Shown: piece after piece, positions 15,371 through 20,929 of the stretch | Layout of the letters: each line of letters begins with the position of its first letter | Position numbering within the stretch: the stretch's first letter is position 1 | Source: CAZLCC01 sp964558365 | GTDB taxonomy: Bacteria; Patescibacteriota; Saccharimonadia; Saccharimonadales; Saccharimonadaceae | Assembly (NCBI GenBank): GCA_964558365.1 | Contig: CAZLCC010000003.1 | Location: 1-20,929, forward strand | Direction of reading: 5' to 3' | DNA: 20,929 bases | Program-made: the position numbers and the translations under genes | The notes under the pieces: generated by a model | Database searches by the model: none | Told to the model about the DNA's origin: nothing | What the model saw: the letters and a program-made list of their open reading frames with translations, nothing else

Positions 15371-16007
15371 CTCTCACGCCAAAGAGCGCACTAAATAGCT
15401 CTAGGAAAAAATTAATCCCTGCCTTCATAAACATACCTATATACTGACTAAAGAAGATAACAAGAATAAAAATAAATATAATTCCATACCGCTCTATCAT
15501 TTCCATAATTTGCCTTGCAGAATCAGGAGCAAAAGCATATAAAACCCTAGAGCCATCTAACGGAGGAATAGGAAGCATATTAAACAGGAAAAAACCTAAG
15601 TTAACAGTCACAAAAAGGCTCAAAAATAACCCCACGACCCCCTCTGAGTCTCCAGTCATGACAAAAAGTACAAAAAGTACAAAACCTAAAAAAGCCAATA
15701 CAAGATTTGTAAGAGGCCCCGCTATAGCTACGATTGCCGGTCCAAAGTCACCATATTTTAAATGTATCGGATTAAACGGAACTGGCTTTGCTCCTCCAAA
15801 AATTGGCGCACCTGTAATAGCTAACATTACTGGAAGTAGTAGTGTTAAAAAAGGATCAATATGCGCAATTGGATTTAACGTTAAGCGGCCCTCTTGCTTG
15901 GCGGTATGATCGCCCAGCCAATAGCTAGCAAAAGCATGCATTGCTTCATGGATCGTCATAGAAATTAGAATAATAACTATAAGAACAAAAATGTAAGTAA
16001 TATCCAT
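15363..16007 (-). CDS. Site-2 protease family (M50) membrane metalloprotease
   Basis: The protein has 214 residues from the chosen ATG. It carries the zinc motif HEAMH (HExxH) in the first membrane helix and NMLPIPPLDGSRVL (NPxDG-type) in a later helix, the two halves of the site-2 protease active site. About five to six hydrophobic segments are present and there is no PDZ domain, as in the compact family. Such enzymes cut proteins within the membrane, often anti-sigma factors; no substrate is indicated here. A TTG six codons upstream (16025) keeps the frame open, but TATACT sits 8 nt before the ATG and covers that region, so the ATG at 16007 is preferred and the mRNA is probably leaderless. 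It is divergent from rpmB. Confidence 0.9.
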   Translation of the reverse strand: MDITYIFVLIVIILISMTIHEAMHAFASYWLGDHTAKQEGRLTLNPIAHIDPFLTLLLPVMLAITGAPIFGGAKPVPFNPIHLKYGDFGPAIVAIAGPLTNLVLAFLGFVLFVLFVMTGDSEGVVGLFLSLFVTVNLGFFLFNMLPIPPLDGSRVLYAFAPDSARQIMEMIERYGIIFIFILVIFFSQYIGMFMKAGINFFLELFSALFGVRVL

Positions 16008-16015
16008 ACCCAACA

Positions 16016-16021
16016 AGTATA
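16016..16021 (-). promoter_or_regulatory. M50 protease -10 box
   Basis: TATACT on the minus strand 8 nt before the ATG at 16007, with TTACGC 18 nt further upstream. The predicted transcript start falls at or within about 3 nt of the ATG. Confidence 0.45.
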
Positions 16022-16029
16022 GCAAGTAC

Positions 16030-16058
16030 TTGACTCAAAGCGTAAAAAACAGTAGTAT
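16030..16058 (+). promoter_or_regulatory. rpmB promoter
   Basis: TTGACT (16030-16035), 17 nt, TAGTAT (16053-16058). It overlaps the divergent promoter of the M50 gene. The start near 16065 leaves room for the GAGAGAG ribosome site before the ATG at 16086. Confidence 0.65.
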
Positions 16059-16085
16059 TGATGGTTGTAGAAAGAGAGAGAAATT

Positions 16086-16277
16086 ATGGCAGCACGATGT
16101 GAACTAACTGGCAAAGGAAAACAACACGGACATAACGTAAGTTTTTCACTTCGCCGAACAAAACGAGTATTTAAACCTAATCTTCAAAAGAAGACATTTG
16201 TTGTTGATGGCAAAAAAGTAACGATGAACCTCAGCACTCAAGCTATTAGAACACTAAAGAAAAAGGGTGTTATCTAA
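16086..16277 (+). CDS. rpmB: Ribosomal protein L28 (bL28)
   Basis: This 63-residue basic protein begins MAARCELTGKGKQHGHNVS with the L28 pattern, followed by RRTKRVFKPNLQ. It is a 50S subunit protein. Only one cysteine is present, so it is the zinc-free type. It is a single-gene unit with its own promoter, a GAGAGAG ribosome site and a strong terminator. Confidence 0.96.
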   Translation: MAARCELTGKGKQHGHNVSFSLRRTKRVFKPNLQKKTFVVDGKKVTMNLSTQAIRTLKKKGVI

Positions 16278-16295
16278 AATAAGCCTTTAGGAGTT

Positions 16296-16324
16296 AAAAA
16301 TAGCGCCATATAGGCGCTATTTTT
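16296..16324. terminator. Bidirectional terminator between rpmB and the MBL-fold gene
   Basis: A perfect 12-bp stem AAAAATAGCGCC/GGCGCTATTTTT with a 5-nt loop ATATA. It serves rpmB on plus and the thrS-to-MBL operon on minus (last stop at 16344). Confidence 0.9.
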
Positions 16325-16343
16325 AATTTACTTTGAAACAAAA

Positions 16344-16982
16344 TCAAGATGTGCGAGTTACCTCAACTAGCGAAAGTGCTTCGGGGAGAGTCCCACTGCT
16401 TTTAATCTTAAACTTCGCAACCGTATCGCTAAGCGACGCACCTAGTTCTTTTCTAAAGAGGGTTAGATCATCTTGAGGAACCTCATAGTTAATGCCTTTA
16501 TCAGCATAATGAGTAGGAATAACAGCCTTTGGACCAATTTGCCGTGTTATAGCCGCAGCGTTATGAGCATCAAGCGTATACCCTCTACCTCCAACCGGAA
16601 TACACAGGACGTCCAAAACTCCTAGATCTTCGAGTTGAGCATCACTAAGCTTTGCATTTACATGGCCTATAATACCAACCCTGATGCCGTTCGCCTCCAC
16701 CCTGTAAATTGTTGCCTTATGCTCGTCTAAGTCTGTATCGATATGACGACCAGCAGCAATACCTTTTACCGATATACTGGAGACTTCATACTCACCAGGA
16801 CCGTCAATCGTTAGCTTTGGCTCACCATTTCCTACAACAAACTCCTCTGAAGTTGCTATTTGAATAGCTCCTTTTGGCAAATAATCTTTCAGCCCAACAA
16901 GTGATAGCTTCGGATCTATCACTGCAACTGCTTTATTCGCTGATATTTCTATGCAATTTGCACCTTTATATTCAATTTCCAT
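16344..16982 (-). CDS. Metallo-beta-lactamase-fold protein lacking the zinc motif
   Basis: This 212-residue protein resembles the Lactamase_B_3/UlaG-like group: an N-terminal beta segment with AVAVIDPKL, the conserved DGPGEYEV (60-67), LCIPVGGRGYTLDAHNAA (126-143) and a late IPTHY (His158). The HxHxDH metal-binding loop, expected near residues 42-52, reads IATSEEFVVGNGE with no His or Asp. The usual GD after the middle strand is replaced by IIGHVNAK. The protein is therefore unlikely to be a normal metal hydrolase and may be a binding or regulatory relative. It lies 14 nt after the wHTH gene with a strong AAGGAGGA, at the end of the thrS cluster. The fold assignment is good; the function is unknown. 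Confidence 0.82.
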   Translation of the reverse strand: MEIEYKGANCIEISANKAVAVIDPKLSLVGLKDYLPKGAIQIATSEEFVVGNGEPKLTIDGPGEYEVSSISVKGIAAGRHIDTDLDEHKATIYRVEANGIRVGIIGHVNAKLSDAQLEDLGVLDVLCIPVGGRGYTLDAHNAAAITRQIGPKAVIPTHYADKGINYEVPQDDLTLFRKELGASLSDTVAKFKIKSSGTLPEALSLVEVTRTS

Positions 16983-16996
16983 TCTTATCTTCCTCC

Positions 16997-17590
16997 TTAG
17001 CCTTTCAGTATATTCTCAGTATCAAGTAATAAAACATGTTTACCGCTTATTATCTCTGTGATGAATTTATCCTTAACACTCAAGCGATAATAAAAATCGT
17101 CGTAGGACATTACCGAGTAATTTAACTCCCGACCTTCATCTACTTCTAGCTCCTTAATATACCGCTTCACCTGTGTTTTGTTAAGTCTGCCTACCAATAG
17201 AACATCAACCTTGCTGGCGGAATGGTGCACTAAGCTTCCACTTAAAATAGCAACTCGTAAATCACCAAGCTGCTTCAGGCGCGCCTTATCAGCTCTTGGA
17301 TCTGATGGCTCCATGGCCTCTTCTTCATCAACTGGATTATCAGCGAATATCTGCCTAAGCGGCTTGTAATGTTCGTATGCTTGATCGACTTCATAGTACA
17401 GCTTATTATTCGCACTATCGCTTTTTATAACCCCAACACTCAACATATTAGCAAGCTCACGGCGTACTGAATTTATTTGTTCATCGATCTTTCTCGTAAT
17501 TTCACGAACATAAAACGCCTTCCCCGGATTATTAAAAAATAGATGCAGAAGTTTCACTCTCGTTTTTGAACCAAATAATGCGTCAACCAT
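16997..17590 (-). CDS. Winged-helix regulator fused to a nucleotidyltransferase-like domain
   Basis: This 197-residue protein has an N-terminal winged helix-turn-helix (about 1-70: KTRVKLLHLFFNNPGKAFYVREITRKI, then NSVRRELANMLSVGVI and a wing). A C-terminal part (about 105-195) contains LSGSLVHHSASKVDVLLVG, like the minimal nucleotidyltransferase GS...DxLxVG pattern. Only one of the two metal-binding acids is clear (Asp129), so activity is doubtful. Such fusions are seen in Patescibacteria and look like DNA-binding regulators with an old NTase fold as sensor or dimer part (inference). AGGGG lies 6 nt before the ATG. It follows miaA by 46 nt and precedes the MBL-fold gene by 14 nt, so these two likely act together. 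Confidence 0.78.
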   Translation of the reverse strand: MVDALFGSKTRVKLLHLFFNNPGKAFYVREITRKIDEQINSVRRELANMLSVGVIKSDSANNKLYYEVDQAYEHYKPLRQIFADNPVDEEEAMEPSDPRADKARLKQLGDLRVAILSGSLVHHSASKVDVLLVGRLNKTQVKRYIKELEVDEGRELNYSVMSYDDFYYRLSVKDKFITEIISGKHVLLLDTENILKG

Positions 17591-17636
17591 TCATTCCCCT
17601 CGTATAACTAACGTGTTCTATAGTAGCATGTTTTTA

Positions 17637-18524
17637 CTACTTTTGGCGAGGCGCAAGCAATTCAGTTATAAGTGAAACTACATCGCCCCTCTCGCACCAA
17701 TGAATAGATTTATTACGTTTAAACCAAGTTAGCTGGCGTTTTGCTAGGCGCCAATCAAGAGTAATAAATTTTTTCAAAGCCTCTTCTCTGCTTATTTCAC
17801 CTGTATTGATTTGGTGTGAAAGAGAATATACACTAGCAGTCATAGCTTCGTGGCCAAATCCATATAAATTAACTAATCGTTGTGTCTCTTGCATCAAATC
17901 TTCTGAAAACATACACTCAGCCCTATGATTAATTCTGTTTAAAAGAGTTGTTTTTTCTGTAATAATTCCTACAACAATACAATTATCAATCATCTCATTA
18001 TGCTTGTGCTTGTTGATACCATTTTGTTCAATTGCTCGAATAACATATCGCTTATTGTGTTTATTTTCTGGTAATTCTATGTTGTTTTTATAGCAATATT
18101 CCCAAAGCTCTTCAATTGACAGTTTTTCAAATTTTTTGCGCAACTTTTCTGAAGATTGAGCACCAAATGTATAGTTAAAAAGTACGCTATCAATATATAG
18201 ACCCGTTCCCCCAACCATTATTGGTACTTTGCCACGACCACGAATCTTAGCTATTTCTTCTACTGCTAGCTTTTGAAAATCAGCAGCAGTAAACGTCTCG
18301 TTTGGATATACAACATTTAGCAGATGGTGCGGGATTTCTTTTTGCTCTTCTGGGGTTGGCTTTGCCGTACCAATATCCATTCCTTTATATACAGTGCGAG
18401 AATCCGCACAAATAATTTCACCCTCTACTTCTTTCGCTAGCTCAATTGCTGCAGCTGTTTTGCCACTAGCAGTTGGGCCTACGATAACGGCTAGTGGCTG
18501 GGCATTTGTATTTCTGGGTGCCAT
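17637..18524 (-). CDS. miaA: tRNA dimethylallyltransferase
   Basis: This 295-residue enzyme adds an isopentenyl group to A37 of tRNAs that read codons starting with U. The P-loop GPTASGKT (16-23), DSRTVYKGMDIGTAKP (42-57), GGTGLYIDSVLF (about 104-115) and the C-terminal RQLTWFKRN are all characteristic. AGGA sits 6 nt before the ATG. The start lies inside the atl gene, overlapping its last 34 nt, so the two are coupled. It is a normal full-length MiaA. Confidence 0.96.
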   Translation of the reverse strand: MAPRNTNAQPLAVIVGPTASGKTAAAIELAKEVEGEIICADSRTVYKGMDIGTAKPTPEEQKEIPHHLLNVVYPNETFTAADFQKLAVEEIAKIRGRGKVPIMVGGTGLYIDSVLFNYTFGAQSSEKLRKKFEKLSIEELWEYCYKNNIELPENKHNKRYVIRAIEQNGINKHKHNEMIDNCIVVGIITEKTTLLNRINHRAECMFSEDLMQETQRLVNLYGFGHEAMTASVYSLSHQINTGEISREEALKKFITLDWRLAKRQLTWFKRNKSIHWCERGDVVSLITELLAPRQK

Positions 18525-18835
18525 TGGCGTTCCTCAAATCGCATAATTAAGAAGTCATCACTAATCTCAAAGCCTTCTTCTTCTAACGCTCGTTTATGTC
18601 CTCGCTTGCCACCATAATAACCGCTGGCTAATCCACCTTGCTTATTCACAACCCTGTGCCAAGGAAGGTCCGTAGGACCAAAGTGCGCCAAACCACCAAC
18701 AATCCTTGCTGCATGTGCTTGACCGCACAAAGATGCAATATCGCCATACGTCATCACCTTTCCATAAGGAATCTGAGCGACTAGGCTATACACTCTACTT
18801 TTAAAGCTTTTATCAAGTGGCGCTTTGCTTTGCAT
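18491..18835 (-). CDS. Alkyltransferase-like protein (ATL, MGMT family without catalytic Cys)
   Basis: This 114-residue protein matches the DNA-binding C-terminal domain of O6-alkylguanine-DNA alkyltransferases: VYSLVAQIPYGKVMTYGDIA, the arginine-finger segment AARIVGG (Arg44) and the active-site loop. The loop reads PWHRVV, with Trp59 in place of the acceptor cysteine of PCHRV. This defines ATL proteins, which bind O6-alkylguanine, flip it and hand it to nucleotide excision repair instead of repairing it. The start overlaps the thrS stop by one base (TAATG) and the end overlaps miaA by 34 nt, so expression is tied to housekeeping genes. Confidence 0.93.
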   Translation of the reverse strand: MQSKAPLDKSFKSRVYSLVAQIPYGKVMTYGDIASLCGQAHAARIVGGLAHFGPTDLPWHRVVNKQGGLASGYYGGKRGHKRALEEEGFEISDDFLIMRFEERQWHPEIQMPSH

Positions 18836-20649
18836 TATAACGCTATTAAATACTCTTTCAGCTTATCGAGCGCAATCTTTTCTTCACCCTTTTGAGTACG
18901 TACACTGACCTCTTGAGCCTCTTTATCTTTCGGACCTACGATCAATTGCACTGGAATCTTCATTGCTGTAGCCTCACGAATTTTCTTCCCTAAGCTTTCG
19001 TTTCGACTATCTACTGAAAACCTTAGTTCGTTATACTTTACCGGTTTCATGAGTATTACCTCTGATAATATCGATGCTATTCCTTCAACATACTTTTCCA
19101 CGCTGTCATTGATGGTGAGGATTCGTACTTGCTCTGGGGCAGCCCAAAATGGAAACCAGCCGCCAGTATGCTCAATAAATACACTTAAGAACCTTTCAAT
19201 ACTCCCAAGCAACGCACAATGTATCATCACTGGTTGCTGTTTTGAGCCATCTTTGGCAGTATACTCTAGCGAAAATCGCTCTGGCTGAACAAAATCTAAC
19301 TGCACCGTCGCGACCTGATGCTCGCGACCGATTGCATCCGTAGCCATAAAATCAATCTTCGGACCATAAAACGCCGCTTCGCCTTCTTCTTCGAAATATT
19401 CTAGGTTATTTTTTTCTACCGCCTGTTTAAGTTGTGCTTGAGCAGATTGCCATAGCGCTGCATCACCCAAATAAGCGTCTGAGCTATCGCGATAGCTCAG
19501 ACGAACCTTAAGCCCCATATTAATGGTAGTGTAGAGTTCACTTGCAGCTGCCAAAAGATTATTTATCTCTTGTTCAATTTGATCCGGCCGACAAAAAACA
19601 TGGCTATCATCTTGCGTAAGCGCACGCACACGACTCAAGCCACCTAACTCACCTGTTTTTTCATCACGATAATCAGTTGTAGTTTCAATAAATCGAACTG
19701 GCATGTCACGATAACTGCGCGGTTTAGAAGCAAAAATTTGTGTATGGTGTGGACAGTTCATTGGCTTAAGTGCCATTTCGTCACTTGTCTCTTGGCTCTT
19801 CACAAGAAAAAGCTCCTCGCCAAACTTTGCCCAATGCCCCGACTTTTCGTAAAGTTCTCTTTTCGTAATATGTGGTGTCCATACGCTTTCAAATCCAAAC
19901 TTTTGGCGTAATTGGTTAGAATATTTTGCCATTACTTCGCGCAAAACAGTTCCCCTTGGGGTAAACATTGGAAGACCAACCCCAACAAGCGGTGAGGTTG
20001 TGTAAAGATCAAGTTCTTTACCAAGCTTTCGGTGGTCGCGCTTCTTAGCTTCTTCAAGTATCTGTAAATATTTCGCTAACTCTTCTTTTGTTTCAAAAGC
20101 TACACCATAAATACGCTGCATCTGTGGATTTCCTTCTTTACCACGCCAATATGCACCCGCAATACGCATTAACTTAAATGCACCTATTTTATTAGTATTT
20201 TCAACATGAGGACCACGGCAAAGGTCAAGAAAATCCCCATTTTGATAAAAAGAAACACCTTCAACAGCGCTATCATCTTGGCTTTCTACTCCCAATTCTT
20301 CACTATCAATATCTTGAGCAGCAGTTGTTCCAGAACGCTTAAGGTCATTTAGAAGTTCTTCTTTATATGGTTGGTTATTTTCTTTAGCCCACTTTATGGC
20401 TTCATCAATTGGCTGCTCAGTTTTTTTAAATTCCTGTCCCTCATTAATAATTTTGTGCATTTCTTTTTCAATACGCTTAAAGTCGTCAGTAGAAATAGTG
20501 ACACCAGGAATATCGATATCGTAATAAAAGCCATTCTCTACTACTGGTCCTACGCCAAATTTTGCCTCAGGCCAAATACGCTGCACTGCAGCAGCGGTGA
20601 TATGCGCAAGACTGTGTCGCATTTTAAATAAATTGTCTTTCTTCTCCAT
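18835..20649 (-). CDS. thrS: Threonyl-tRNA synthetase (no TGS domain)
   Basis: This 604-residue enzyme charges tRNA-Thr. The N-terminal TGS domain of E. coli ThrRS (about 60 residues) is absent and the protein starts directly in the N2 editing domain, whose site is intact: HSLAH (His12, His16) and LCRGPH (Cys144, His148). An acidic insertion around 107-130 is unusual. The catalytic zinc ligands are Cys299 (MNCPHH), His350 (DDSHVFC) and His477 (VMIHCALLGS); motif 2 reads YRDEKTGELGGLSRVRA. The anticodon-binding domain fills about 505-604. There is no Shine-Dalgarno; TACAAT lies 11 nt before the ATG, so the mRNA is probably leaderless. It heads the cluster thrS-atl-miaA-wHTH-MBL. Confidence 0.97.
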   Translation of the reverse strand: MEKKDNLFKMRHSLAHITAAAVQRIWPEAKFGVGPVVENGFYYDIDIPGVTISTDDFKRIEKEMHKIINEGQEFKKTEQPIDEAIKWAKENNQPYKEELLNDLKRSGTTAAQDIDSEELGVESQDDSAVEGVSFYQNGDFLDLCRGPHVENTNKIGAFKLMRIAGAYWRGKEGNPQMQRIYGVAFETKEELAKYLQILEEAKKRDHRKLGKELDLYTTSPLVGVGLPMFTPRGTVLREVMAKYSNQLRQKFGFESVWTPHITKRELYEKSGHWAKFGEELFLVKSQETSDEMALKPMNCPHHTQIFASKPRSYRDMPVRFIETTTDYRDEKTGELGGLSRVRALTQDDSHVFCRPDQIEQEINNLLAAASELYTTINMGLKVRLSYRDSSDAYLGDAALWQSAQAQLKQAVEKNNLEYFEEEGEAAFYGPKIDFMATDAIGREHQVATVQLDFVQPERFSLEYTAKDGSKQQPVMIHCALLGSIERFLSVFIEHTGGWFPFWAAPEQVRILTINDSVEKYVEGIASILSEVILMKPVKYNELRFSVDSRNESLGKKIREATAMKIPVQLIVGPKDKEAQEVSVRTQKGEEKIALDKLKEYLIAL

Positions 20650-20660
20650 AACTGATAATT

Positions 20661-20666
20661 ATTGTA
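20661..20666 (-). promoter_or_regulatory. thrS -10 box
   Basis: TACAAT on the minus strand 11 nt before the thrS ATG; the predicted 5' leader is about 5 nt. The -35 is weak. No T-box or other leader structure fits in this space. Confidence 0.45.
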
Positions 20667-20676
20667 ACACGTTTTA

Positions 20677-20705
20677 TTGCCTGTCGCCTCTGTTTTTGCT
20701 ATGCT
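20677..20705 (+). promoter_or_regulatory. tRNA-Val promoter
   Basis: TTGCCT (20677-20682), 17 nt, TATGCT (20700-20705), with a predicted start about 6 nt before the tRNA. It is divergent from thrS. Confidence 0.55.
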
Positions 20706-20717
20706 TTATTAAGTTAC

Positions 20718-20794
20718 GGGCTCTTAGCTCAGTTGGCTAGAGCGCATCCTTGACGTGGATGAGGTCAGAGGTTCGAGTCCTCTAGAGCCCACCA
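20718..20794 (+). tRNA. tRNA-Val (anticodon GAC)
   Basis: Cloverleaf: acceptor GGGCTCT/AGAGCCC, D-arm GCTC/GAGC, anticodon stem CATCC/GGATG with loop TTGACGT (anticodon GAC, for GUC and GUU), T-arm AGAGG TTCGAGT CCTCT, then ACCA encoded. G37 is less usual than A37 for tRNA-Val. Base composition changes sharply just after this gene. Confidence 0.95.
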
Positions 20795-20807
20795 TAGAGT
20801 GAAAGTT

Positions 20808-20843
20808 AGAACCTCCACGCGCGAAAACCGCCGTGGGGGTTCT
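20808..20843 (+). terminator. GC-rich hairpin after tRNA-Val
   Basis: A 12-bp stem AGAACCTCCACG/CGTGGGGGTTCT (one G-U) with a further GCG/CGC top and A-rich loop, followed by TTGCTTTT. It is more GC-rich than the other terminators here, closer to those of high-GC Gram-positives. Confidence 0.65.
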
Positions 20844-20850
20844 TGCTTTT

Positions 20851-20929
20851 GCACCGGAATTGGTCGCGGCCACGACGGGCTGGCCGCCATCGTCCACGAG
20901 CTGCTGACGCAGCCACTCCACGTCGAGCG
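20851..20929. other. High-GC terminal segment, possible foreign or chimeric DNA
   Basis: These last 79 bases are about 71% GC by my count (56 of 79), against roughly 40% in the rest of the window. The minus strand has an open frame here (WLRQQLVDDGGQPVVAATNS) that could be the end of a gene lying beyond the edge, but it runs on through the terminator and the tRNA, so I do not call it. Confidence 0.6.

Noticed and set aside
20724..20921. 65-codon frame on minus strand over tRNA-Val and the right edge
   Set aside because: Much of it is antisense tRNA (SRGLEPLTSST) and a terminator; only the high-GC tail could be coding, and it is too short to judge.

Overview
The window looks like a chromosomal segment of a Candidatus Saccharibacteria (TM7, Patescibacteria/CPR) bacterium. 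The 16S fragment carries a near-match (one difference, from memory) to the TM7-specific probe region around positions 323-340. Reading frames use the standard code (no in-frame TGA), the genes are compact, and base composition is moderately AT-rich. Several proteins have CPR-like features: a ThrRS without a TGS domain, a membrane-anchored VirD4/HerA-like ATPase and a degenerate metallo-beta-lactamase-fold protein. The assignment is inference.

Layout. 1-628: 5' part of a 16S rRNA gene (minus) with its promoter at about 758-787. 793-5725: gyrB-gyrA-DUF212 operon (minus). 5829-9470: three-gene membrane cassette (minus) of a small four-helix membrane protein, a Pro/Gln-rich protein and a 913-residue ATPase. 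9471-11132: 1.66 kb without a protein gene but rich in RNA. It holds a highly structured 246-nt element (9526-9771), AT-rich troughs with GC-richer islands, a lone consensus DnaA box, an ~88-nt small RNA with its own promoter and terminator, and tmRNA (minus, 10656-11063) with an unusually long Ala-rich tag and a non-canonical T-loop. 11133-13778: comM/yifB, then infC (AUU start)-rpmI-rplT (plus). 13831-14178: RNase P RNA (minus). 14207-15073: degenerate Nudix fused to RNase HI (minus), preceded by tRNA-Pro(GGG). 15195-15357: a second unassigned structured RNA candidate with an extended -10 promoter. 15363-16007: M50 site-2 protease, divergent from rpmB (16086-16277). 16344-20649: minus-strand cluster thrS-atl-miaA-(wHTH/NTase)-(MBL fold). 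20718-20794: tRNA-Val(GAC), after which composition jumps to about 71% GC.

How the genes work together. Most genes are information-processing housekeeping: supercoiling (gyrase), translation (IF3, L35, L20, L28, ThrRS, tRNAs, tmRNA, MiaA, RNase P) and nucleic-acid maintenance (RNase HI, ATL protein, ComM). The ATPase cassette is the main candidate for a poorly described membrane or DNA-translocation system. ComM and this ATPase would fit DNA uptake or processing, but that link is inference.

Recurring features. Four transcription-unit heads (8595-9029 gene, comM, M50, thrS) have a -10 box only 8-11 nt before the start codon and no Shine-Dalgarno, suggesting leaderless mRNAs. Internal operon genes, gyrB, infC and rpmB have SD-like sequences. 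The most notable oddities are the two unassigned structured RNAs, the tmRNA peculiarities, a Tyr in place of a metal-binding Asp in the GyrB TOPRIM motif, and enzyme folds that have lost catalytic residues (Nudix, MBL).
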